Assembly: GCF_020360975.1 (NCBI RefSeq)
Contig: NW_025408670.1
Location: 2,604,001 to 2,668,000 of the forward strand
Source: Hirsutella rhossiliensis
Lineage: Eukaryota; Ascomycota; Sordariomycetes; Hypocreales; Ophiocordycipitaceae
Reading direction: 5' to 3'
DNA length: 64,000 nt
Part shown: positions 48,101 to 58,779 of the stretch, piece by piece
Numbering within the stretch: position 1 is the stretch's first letter
How the letters are laid out: each line of letters begins with the position of its first letter
The notes under the pieces: model-generated
What the model saw: the letters and a program-made list of their open reading frames with translations, nothing else
The model's database searches: none
What the model was told of the DNA's origin: nothing
Program-made: the position numbers and the translations under genes

Positions 48101-51100
48101 ATTCGGCCGGCAGCCAAGCTACATACGAGTCTGCAGTCAGCCCTACGTGCTGCCATCCAACAAGTATTGCTGCAACAGCCACCCGCGCCGAGACTGGCGA
48201 GCTTCCCCCGGCCGGTTCTCCTTAGGCCCTTGTCCCCGAAACAGGCCGTCAACGTGCTGCTACCTGGCAATGACTTGTTCCCAGCGGTACGACTGCGTAC
48301 GGCGTCGACGGTGCCGAGGCAGAAGATGCATTCTGCGGCGGGCGATGGCGGTGCTTCGGATGAAATGGCCGCCATCAGGGCTGCTACCCTGCACACAGCA
48401 GCGACGCAACGCGACGCAACGCGACGCACCAAGTGTGGGTGCGCGAACCCGGCGTCGTGTCCCTGTTGCCGGGGCTCCTCTCGCTCCCATGTGCACCGTT
48501 CCCTGCCCGCGAGCGTGTCGCACAGCCCACGTGCCACGCTGCTGAATTGGTGCCACCACTCTCGAGCTTGTTATCGAATCTTGCAGCTGCGTAACTTACC
48601 AGGTCCCGGTAGGTTAGGATGGATGGTCAGCAAACCCCCGAGCACAATGGGGCGGGAGGACATGACGTAGCCCGCGTCGCGTCCCTGTATTAAGCCTTTG
48701 CTCCCGTTTTCAGCTTTTTATGGTTATACTGTCTCTCGCACCAAGTAGAGTCGTAGTGCACGGCGCCCAATGTTTCCTCCGACTCGACGCCTGGCGAGGC
48801 ACATGTGTGCCGCACGGGCATAGTGGGAATACACAACACGGATACTCCATACTACATGGCCAGCTTGTCGTCGGTACAGTGTGTATATTATGTACGAGAT
48901 GCAAGTCCATCGGCAGTTGCCCACAACAGCCAAGGTACTAGTATCCGTCTTTCTCTCCTGGGCTTCTGTCATCAACCAAGGTGGCAGAAGCCGACTTTGA
49001 CCTGTCCATCGGCCCGCCCACCAGGGCTGGATGGTACCTGTACAGAGCTCTGGGGGAGTGGGAGGGTGCATGTACAAAAGGTCGGGTACCTGGGCTACCG
49101 TGCCGCCTTTGCCCATCTGACCGCCCGTCGGTGTTTGATATTTGCGCGGTGAAAAGTCGTTGGCCAGGCGCAGCAAGTGGCCAAAAAAAACCGTCAGCGC
49201 ATGCGGGTCCCAGGAGGGCTTGCAAATCTCCTTTCCCTCCTGCTCGTACCGGAGCTCATCTCGAGCAGAAAATTTTGCAGCCGATCTGTGTGCCCCGTAA
49301 TATACGAAAGCCCGGAGAACCGCTGGCCCCTTGGCCAAATTCACTCGTCATTCACGCAGCCAACCGGCCGGTTACGAGACCAGGTACAACAAGGCCCTTT
49401 TCCCTCGTTTCCTTCTCCCTCTTCCATGCTTCCCATCGGTCGTCGTCGCACGGCTGGCCCCCCCTCGCCCCAAAAAATAAACAAGTGTCTGACCCCCTGG
49501 ATCAAGTCGTCGAGTCCCTAGGTTTCGGTCGACCGTCTGCCCCCCCTGCGCGCGCGTCTGCCTGTCAAACTACGCCCGGGCTGCCGCCTGACCCTGTCCA
49601 ACCCGCTCGACGAGGGACGACCCTGCAGAGGAGCTGCACATCACCACTCTGCAACTGCACACTCGACCCTCTTCCGACATCTGTCGTCCAGACTTCGTCT
49701 GCCAAGATCGCCGCTCTTTGCCCAGAGCCTACCGACAACCGCCCGTCCATCTTTGCCCGTCGCGCCGCTGCTGTCCGGACCCACCCAAAACGAGCCCATC
49801 TTTCACCCGCCGACATCGCAAAAGCACCGCACCCTGCACGACTCTGCCACCGACGGCCGCCTGCCCAGCTCGCTCGGCATTCGCGCCTGCACGCCCAATA
49901 ACGAGAGTTCGCACCTCGAGTCGTCCGTCGTTGCTCGCTGTTTTGCGTGCAAACAACTTCGTTTTCGCGTCCTCGTCCGAGTACGTACCCGCCTACCCCC
50001 GGTGGCAGGGTTTAGTGGCTGACCGAAAGCCGCTGACAGCCCCTAACGCTCGACGGTTCCACCGGTCGCCCCCCTCTTTTTGTGAAGACAAGGAGACGCA
50101 TTGTACCTGGACGGACTCAACCTTATTGACGACGGCTTGCAAAGCCAAGCTATCTGGGTAAGCAGACGGCCTTTCACCCAGCTCTTGCGGTCCTGCTCCC
50201 CAAGCGCCGCCAACCATCGGCCAACGTTCCTTTTTTCTTCGTCTTTCTGAGCTCGTCCGGCCCACCACCAACTCGGTGTGTCGGTGGTTGGTTCCATTGC
50301 ACAAGGACGCCTGCAGCTGCGACTGCGGGATGCTCGCCGCGTCCCCCACCCCTGGAGCCTGTCGTCGGCGTCGATTCCTCGAGCCGACTTCTCGGAATCG
50401 CGCCCCGTCGACCGGGCTTGCAAGGGGCCAGCTTCTTGGGAGGGGGGCGACGCGAGGCGCATGTACATACACACATGCACGGAGCACACTGCCCCGTCCA
50501 TCACTGCAGCGCCTGTGTACTCGGGCCCTGTCGAAGAGCACGGCGCACGCAACTGCCACAACCCACGCTGCACCCCGACGCGCGCACACGCGGGGGGTTT
50601 TTATTTTATTTTTCGACGACGGAACTGACTTTTTCCCCTTCAACTTTACAGAGCCAGCACCCGCGAGCCCGACCACGCCCCCGGCCATTGTGCAGGTTGT
50701 ATCGCGAATCACAGGTATGCATCCATTCGCCCAGCATCGTGTCGGCTTAGCCCCCGCTTGCCATGTTGCATAGACTGAGGCTCTGCACAGATAATTGTAC
50801 ATGCACTCGGGCTAGTTGGGGTTCGTTGGCACCGATCTGCGAAGTACGCCGGCCAGTTTACTTGGCATGGAACTTTGCCGTCGGCCTGGCCAAGTTACGG
50901 CAGAGACGCTGATCATCTTGTAGGTCAGCGACTTGCATAGTCCTTGGGTGAAACTTCGAGCGAGAGTGGGATAAGGTGACGAGACTCGTTCGTCAATCCT
51001 GCCATTTCCTACGAGACCGGGCCTGTTTCCACGATCCGACAGCGTCTCACCTTTTGGACGGGACCGTCCATGTGCCGGTACGTGGTCCCCTGGATCGGGC

Positions 51101-53996
51101 AAGCGCCGGCAGACCCCCCTCACCCCCTCCTTTGTTTTTAATCTTGCCATCCTGTCATCTCCCCGCGATGGATGGAACCCGTGATAAGCGGCGTGTCTGT
51201 GCTTGCCGTACCGGTATTGCCTGTGTTCCAACTGGCGAGCCTCTCAGTCGCAACCCTGCTACGTGGGGCAGCAGCTGGCGCTCAGTGCCATCGCCGCATG
51301 AACGACCATGCTCCGCCCCATATATCGGTCGGCTACGAGTGTGAGCTAATTGCGATTCAGGGCCCAAACTCGACACGACTGAATATTGGGGCTCTCGGAG
51401 TCTCGTTCTTCCTGCTTGAGTCAGACAAAGGAAAAAACAGAGTCCCCAGAAACTCAACGGGTTGGACCAACGGGCCGTTTGAGAGGTAGGTAGCCTCTGC
51501 TATTCCCACTGATTCGAATACCGCCCAGCACACGCACACACATCTGGAGGGCAGAACAAATGCTAATGTGTAGGCCACAGAACTGTTGACTGCATATTGC
51601 CGCTCCCATGACTGCAGCAATGGCCGCACACCGGCAGGTCCGCGGTCACTTCAAAGAAGAAGCCGCCGCAGATTCCGTGAGTCCATATACTTTTCTTGCA
51701 TCAGGAACTCGTCGAGACCAATGGCCGAGTGGCCTAAGCACCGCGTGCACAACGAAGACGGTGTCGCATGATGGCACTTGCAGTCAGCAATGCCATGCCT
51801 TGTCATTGTCCCAAGCGATACCCCTATTGAGTTGGACCATGAACCAAGGCTCCAGCGGAATCTGCAGCCGTTGTGGGTCAAGACTCAGTTGTGGGACTTG
51901 GCAGGGTGACTCCTGTTTCACCAAAGACTAAGGGTGCCCGCACACGACAGGGGTCGTGGGTCGTCCCGGCGTGGTACATACGTGGAAGTCGACCTCCAAG
52001 GAGCAGAGAGCGGGAGAGGGCTGAGGCGGAAGGCTGCAGCCTTCGCATCAGCTTCGTTTGTCCACTTCGTCAGCAATGTGCGACGCGGCCGCGCAGAGTC
52101 CTGCGCACATTCCGGCGTCATCGGCAGGGCCACAGGCTCTCGACGCTCCACGCGCTGAGAAACGGGAACGGCCTGACGGTTCTCACAGGCTGTGAGGCTG
52201 TCAAATCTTTTTTCTGGACTTCTTTGGTCGTCGGCTCAATGGTGCGCCAGGCAAGCAGCCACGAGGAGTGGGCCGCCAGTTCCGTCGGCGAGCAGCTGCA
52301 ACGCTCAGACTGGGTGATGGGGGGTGAGGGCGTGTGGGAGTGTACCCCGAGGGGGGGCGCGCTTATTCTGCTCCGCTAAAGACCCAGAGCTGGTGGAGAT
52401 TGGCGAGATGGCCACTTCGTTCCCAACGCGCTACGAAGCCACAGTCAGCCAGTCGCAGCCTGTTCCCCGACCCCCAGTGGGGTCCCCTGGACAATAGCGG
52501 TGGCTGTCGAAAAGAGCGAGCCAGGCCGAGAAGACGGCCGACGGCTACGACTCATGACTGTCTTGCGCCAGAGGTACCCAGTCGCCAGTCTTGTCCAAGC
52601 CAAGTGGCTCCTGGAGTAAGCAGACGGGTTTGCCCATGAGAAGAGGAGCAACGAGTGTTGTCACCAATGCTTGGAAGCCCGTGCCGTTGAGCGCGTTCTT
52701 CTGGAGCCACCCGCTGCCCGGTTGAACTCTCGTCGACGTGCCGCTCCAAGACAAGGGGGACCCCACGGCTCCCTCTTTTCCCACACACCCACCCATCACC
52801 ACCTCTTAAGGGGAAGGGCTGGCGGCCGCAGTCTCTAGTTGGAGATGACCTGCTCGCTTGCCTCGCCTTTTTGCCTTGCTGCTCGACAGCCATCCACACA
52901 CCGCTTGTGGCCCAACGACGGGCGACCCAATCCCGGCTGAATCCTGGTCCGTTGGCTAGCCCCGGTCCTTCAATACTCCATTGGGCAGCTGCCCCTAGGG
53001 ACAGTGCTCCCTGACTCCCCGGACGACTCGTCCATTGGTCGTTTAATCAAAGACTCGCACCCCCTGTCACGTTTCTCCCATGCGCTGGCCTCGTCCCCGG
53101 CCTCTTCCCTCATCCCGCCACCCTCCCACTCATTGAACCCCCGTCGCTCCCCGAGCTCACTTGTCGACCCACCCCCCCCCTTGTCATCGAATTCCCCCAA
53201 GCTGCCCGAGTGGAAAAAAGAGACGTGGAATCAAGGTCTCCAACTCTCGAGTTTGCCTGACCTTGCTCATGGCTTGTTCATCAACGACGCGAGCGGTCTT
53301 GATTCCAGCACTCGAGTCTCGTCCTGAAGTCCTCGGCGACACACTGGCTAGGGACCACAGTCTCTTTCTCTCTCGCGATCGGCGGTCATCTTGCGCGCTT
53401 GGCCGGGTTCCTGAGCGCCAACCACACACCCACCGGGTACATGCTGCAGTACATTCATTGTCAGCTCATTGCATACCCACTCCAGATCCCACCTCGCCCG
53501 CCCCCATCTCCATAACTTTGGTTCAAATATTACTTGTTCCCCTACACTGCTCTTTTCCCATGCGCCACCACCCCGTCATCCTTCTACCGCAGAACAGCGT
53601 TGTCCTGTCCTTATCCCTCCTCCTGCCCTGCTTGTCTCCACGTACCTGCCGACGAGGATTCGGCCTGGTCTTGATTGGATTTGGGCGAACCCGTCGCTCT
53701 CTCTCCTGCTCGCCTCCGGCCTTTAGACCGCGGTATAACCTCCCCCCCACCCCCTTCTCCTCTTCTCCCATCTTTGCTGTACAAGTAGTAAGCAAGAGCC
53801 GGGTTGCTTCATCAGCGCGGCTGTTCTGCCGCGCCTCACCCGTGCAATCCCAGTTCTTCACAGGGGGCAGCCCACTCCACCAGAGCTCCCCGGACCTTGA
53901 CACCCGTCAGGGGGCAAATATAACCAACGCGCCCTACCTTTCTACACTGTTGTCCTTGCCCGTCCTAGCCCATTCTTTCATGCCCATGTCTTACTG

Positions 53997-56900
53997 ATGC
54001 GTCTGGTCTCTATGCAGCATCATCCCCACCACCAGCAACAGGGTCCTCCGCCTTCGCAGCACCTTCACCATTCGCGACCGCCGAGCATCGTCCATCAGCA
54101 TCAGCAGCAGCCGCAGCATCACCACGCGCAGGGCCACGCGCAACCGCACCAGCACCCGCAGCCGTCATCGCAGGCTCAGCATCACCAAAGCGCGTACTCG
54201 TCGACCCACTCTCTCCCCCAAGCTTATCAGGCCGCCGCCAACCAAGGTGCCAACACCCAGGATAACCTGGGCTACTATAACCACCCAAGCCCGTATAGCA
54301 CGCCAGGTGCCAACAGCGGATATACATCCGCAGGTGAGTCCCCTAGCTGGCCACCGAGGTTGCTCGGCGCGGAGCGCGTGCCGTACTGATGTCGCGACCA
54401 CTCAGACACATCCGACATGATGGCCGCCGCACAAATGCCTCGACCCCCCTATCCTCCCATGTCATACCATACGCCGCAGTCGAACTCGCCAGCCTCGGTC
54501 GCGTCGCCCTCGCAACATGACCAGCACAGGAGCATATACGGCCAGCCACCGTCCCAACACCTCCAGCAGTCCATGTATTACCAGCCGCAGCCGCACTATC
54601 AGTCGATGCAGCCTCACCCGTCGGCCTCACCGTACGCACAGCATGCGCACCATCCGCAACCGTCCATGACGTCGCAGCCCAACATGATGATGTCCCACGC
54701 GGCGCCGCAGAATCAGATGACCCATCACGCGGCGCAACAACACGCCCAGCAGTCAGGCATGACGGGGAGCCCGCGGCCCAAGATTGAGCCTCAGGTTCCC
54801 GTCCAGCTTCAGAAGCAGGCGCAGGCCTCTCCGATCCAGCAGACACAGCATCAACTCCAGCAAACACAACATCAACAAACCGCCCCCCCGCTCCAGAGCC
54901 CGGGCAACCAGGCTGCGGGCATCAACCCCAACGCTGCTCCCGGGCCGATCCCGGCCACGACGCCGCTGGTGGTCCGACAAGACGGCAACGGCGTGCAGTG
55001 GATCGCCTTTGAATACTCTCGCGACAGGGTCAAGATGGAGTACACCATCCGCTGCGATGTCGAATCCGTCAACACGGATGAGCTCTCGCCCGAGTTCAAG
55101 CAAGAAAACTGCGTGTATCCCCGAGCATGCTGCGCCAAGGACCAGTACCGGGGCAATCGTCTGATGTACGAGACGGACTGCAACCGCGTCGGGTGGGCCC
55201 TGGCGCAACTCAACCCGCCACTGCGTGGCAAGCGCGGCCTGATTCAAAGGGCAGTGGATAGCTGGCGTAATAGCAACCAGGACCCCCGCCTTCGAAGCCG
55301 ACGAGTTCGACGCATGGCCAAGATGAATAACCGCAAGCACGTCCAGGGTACGCCCACGCCACACCCCGGCGCCGCCCATATGCCGGGCCCCGGCGGGCCG
55401 GCAGGGCTGTCAGCCGGTGGCCCCATGGGGCCGGGCGGCGCACCGGCCATGGGGAAGCCGGGCCTGGGCAACATGGGGCAAGCAATGCATCATCATGCCG
55501 GGGGTCACGCCGATGGAGGCGCCCCCGGTGGAGGAGACGAAGTCGGTATGTTCCACCAGATGTGATTTGAGTCTTTGCGCTTGTTGCGTTTGCGCTGCTT
55601 TGATTCGCTTCCATCTCGATGCACCACCTCATTGCACTGCCGCGCACGGGCTCGTCTTGGACGTAGCCCCGTGCTGCTTCGATGATACCAACTCCTTCAC
55701 CTCTCCCCCCTGAGTCGCAAAAAGCAACTTGCATCTGGTTTCTGCGCGTGCTCTTGGTTTTCCTGCATTGTCTCGGTCTGTGTTCACTTTGCGGCATCTA
55801 AGGGAATGTGCCACAACCCTTTTCTCCCTGGCATCTCAAGTTTTGTTATAAATAGTACGGGGTCTGAGTCGACTTGCGGCACCAACCCCCTTCCTGTCCC
55901 CTAACTTTACACCCACCCCTTTTACGACGACTCGACGGGCTTGCGGTGACGCTGTCTTGAGAAGATACCCGTCATGTTGCTACACGCGCTGTCCTGTACA
56001 TTATCTAAAAAGTCGCATAAGATGCCTGCTGTCAAGTCTTTTTTGCTTTGTTTTCACTTTGTTTTGGTTCTGGGCATTCTCCCTCTGCTAGCTCAGTCTG
56101 CCAAGTGTGGCTGTAAAGAAGTTGGCATCTCAAGGCAGATATAGTTTGTTCTTCCAAGTCGTGGGTCCCGTTGGGAAGTAAACGGGCACCTGTTGGCTTT
56201 GCAAAGACATTGCCATCCCCTCCCTGTACTCACGACACAATCTTGCATCGCGCATTCTCCTGAAGCGCTCAGGCTAATGCGTTTGTTGAGGTACCGGTAA
56301 TTCGTACGAAGAACAACACCATCATCAAGCTCCGACTGCTCCGGGACATCCAGGTGGTGACGATGTAAGACAAGCCCACGTCTTCGCAGGGTATGGCGGT
56401 CCAGGTTATCCTACTGGCCAAGGGGGACCGATGTCTCATATGGCCCCTCGGGCGGGGGGTGCAATCTCGGCGAGAAGCCACAGTCGATCTCACGCCGACG
56501 AGCCCGACGGCCTGTTCCCCGACATTCCCGAGGCGAAGAAGCGCAAGTTCATCCTCGTTGAGGATAGCGTGCGTGGCTCGCGGCTCCGTGTCCGCGTCAC
56601 GCTGGATGGCGTCGACACCAACGAAATCCCGGATAGCTTCCGGAAGGGGGCCAGCGTGTACCCCCGCAGCTACTTTCCGCGAGAGATGCAGAGCCCGCCC
56701 CCGAGTGCCACGGGCTCGCGGTTCTTCGCCGAGGACCTGTCCGACGACGGGATCCAAGAGACAGAGGGCCGGGATGTCAGCCACCACCGTGCACCGAAGC
56801 CGATTGGAGAGGTGGTCAAAGTCACCATGGCCGAGGGACAAGACGGCGAAGCCACCATTCCGAGAACGAGGAACTCGCGGAGAGGGAAGGAGGTCAGACT

Positions 56901-57186
56901 CAACGACCTGGCCTACCGAATGGCGTGGCTTCAGAGCCGGGTGTTTGCCGGAAGGACGGTATTTCTTCAACGAGCCCGTAGGTGCCCCAAGGACAGCCCC
57001 AGACAGTCCAAAAAGCATGAGAGATGCTAACCATGTGCTCTAGTGGACTGCTACCGCAACAAGACGCGGGCGGCCATCGAAGGCACCATGCAGGACGTGG
57101 CGGCCGTTGCGCCCTACTACGAAACGCGAGCCGGGAAGCGAAAGTGGAACGATCGGAGGAAGCGAGGTGAAGAGAGCGATGACTGA
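53997..57186 (+). CDS. His/Gln-rich regulatory protein with two related conserved modules (MedA/Ren1/Acr1-like, DUF8032-type)
   Basis: Proposed exons: 53997-54333, 54406-55545, 56291-56977, 57044-57186 (768 residues). The N-terminal 300 residues are His/Gln/Pro-rich. Module 1 (about 305-420) contains WIAFEYSRDRVKMEYTIRC, ENCVYPRACC, LAQLNPPLRGKRGLIQRAVD and SWRNSNQDPRLRSRRVRR. Module 2 (about 575-765) contains KKRKFILVEDSVRGSRLRVR, DSFRKGASVYPRSYFPREM, FAGRTVFLQRALDCYRNKTR and ETRAGKRKW. The two share a pattern, suggesting an internal duplication. The Q/P-rich composition and basic patches resemble the conidiation regulators MedA, Ren1 and Acr1, which I propose with caution. The join across 55546-56290 (745 nt, GTATGT donor, GAG acceptor) is the weak point: without it exon 2 stops at 55563-55565 and module 2 has no upstream ATG before 56431. 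The start is also uncertain (second ATG at 54012). Confidence 0.72.
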
Positions 57187-58779
57187 GGGCCAAGACTTGT
57201 TGGCCCGCCTGCTGCGTCTTTTTCTCTTCACCACGTATATTCCCCAGGCATCCGCCGCGAGCCTCGAGTACATGAAATCTGTTCGTCGGCCAAGGCCTCG
57301 AACGCCCGTCGATTGGCGAGGAATGACCTTTTTTTCTTTTCATTTCGCTTACGGTAGAGAGAGGGGGGGGGACTTGTTAGTTGAAGAATTGGGTATGAGA
57401 GACGGGCCTATTGTACATATGGGCGTTGAATAGACGATGAAGTGGTGATGCGAAGCAGGGGAGTGAATTTTGAGAATGAATGAAGTACGAGCTCTATACT
57501 CTCTCGCCCGGTGCCTTTTATTCGTCCTCGGCTTAAAACTCGGCCGACTTTTACTTTGAGAGGCATGACAATGCTTACAATAGCCGATGTCTGTGATCCA
57601 AGGGTTTCGTCGAAATTGGCGCTTGCCTGGGCCGGGGTGAGTTGAATGACTTGTTTGATTTAAAGTAGGGACTTACGGAGGCGGGTTGGTTCACATGTTG
57701 CGGAGACGAAAGCGGGAGGCTAATGATGGGTGGTAGGGTTACAGGATCTATCATCTAAGTTATCAGGGGCAGGGAGAGGAATGAAACCAGGGTCCACCAG
57801 CTTGGCGGTCGAGCCGGGGGCCGGGGGCCGGGGCCCGGGCCGGTACGGGGGGATGGTGGGGGGGGGAAGCCGGGAGCATGGATCTACTGTGAAAAAGCCA
57901 AGGGCCTTGTGTCCAGGTACCGCAGGGTGGTAAATAAAGAACCCATGCTTGCGGTTACGGGCATTGTTCGCCGGCACGCCATCGGCGCAGAGTGCATGGG
58001 GGGGGGGGGTTCGACCCCGGGCTGGGCTGTCTAGGTTCGTTGGTTGGGGGTTTGAAACCCCCGTGGGGGGAGGGGGGAGCAAGCAGTGACAGCACCTGGG
58101 GTAGAATAGGTAGGATGGGTTGTCCTTGGGTCCGTGTTGTTTTGGAGCTTTGGAGTTGACGTGCACAGCAACAGACTGAACAGTAGTGTTCAGGTGTATG
58201 TATATATATACGCACCGCTAACGAAGACGTATTAGGAGCGAGTGCTTGGCGTCCGCGAAGTAGTACATAGAGCAACATGGAGATTACGGCGAGGATTGGC
58301 TTTCAAAGGTGCGCGAGGTTCAGCCCTACGGCCTCGGACCCTCCAATGTCAGGGGGGGAAGGACGATGGTGCTGGGTTGAATCGACTTGGGCTCTCTCTT
58401 TCTCTCGTCATCTGTCTTGCCTTGCCTGCCCTACTTGGCGGTAACTGGACGCTCTTATAATCTTTGCTAAAGTACCAAGTGCGGTGCCTACAGACAAGAG
58501 GGTCTGCTGCAACTGCAAGGGGTCACTCGTATCGGGCGAACTCAACCCCCACCCAACCTCCCTCTCTGCCCACCGGCGCTTCTCTCTTCCCCCCCTTGGC
58601 CCCCTCGTCCCCTGTGCTTCTCGATATCCTTGCCGTGCCCCCCCCCCGGCTGTCCGTCGCTTCGCAGCAAAACCCCCGAGGCGGGCCGCGAGCAAAACAA
58701 CACCTCCCGCGAAAACCCACCAAGCAGGCAGGGCCGCCCTCCCGAGGCGCGAGGCAAACGCCGCCTTTTCTCTCCGAGC
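57187..58779. other. Intergenic region with G-rich tracts
   Basis: No supportable gene. It contains G-run clusters (57816-57868 and about 57998-58010) and a 17-bp palindrome at 58046-58062, followed by the CT-rich leader of the next gene from about 58.5 kb. Confidence 0.5.
57816..57868 (+). repeat. G-run cluster with quadruplex potential
   Basis: At least six runs of three or more G lie within about 50 nt on the plus strand, separated by one to several bases. This satisfies the usual intramolecular quadruplex pattern. It lies about 0.6 kb downstream of the regulator stop codon. Confidence 0.6.

Larger units (their letters stand above)
40619..53996. other. 13.4-kb region without a supportable gene
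   Basis: I found no open frame with a recognisable domain, coding-like composition or consistent splice structure on either strand. The first part is rich in simple repeats. From about 49.4 kb the plus strand shows AT-rich then pyrimidine-rich stretches and good donors (for example GTAAGC at about 50159), compatible with a long spliced leader of the regulator at 54 kb. An 86-codon frame at 46655 with a hydrophobic start is the only small ORF of note, and support for it is weak. Confidence 0.5.

Noticed and set aside
48981..49901. 306-codon frame upstream of the regulator
   Set aside because: Composition is that of a CT-rich leader read in one frame; no domain and other frames equally open.
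51715..51850. tRNA-like A box (TGGCCGAGTGG at about 51722-51732)
   Set aside because: No B box or T arm, and the acceptor ends do not pair within a reasonable distance.
40619..53996. CRISPR array or bacterial-type operon in the large gap
   Set aside because: No regularly spaced direct repeats with unique spacers; the whole window is eukaryotic in gene structure.
57998..58030. T-arm-like GGGTTCGACCCC near a G-run
   Set aside because: No D arm, anticodon arm or acceptor stem around it.
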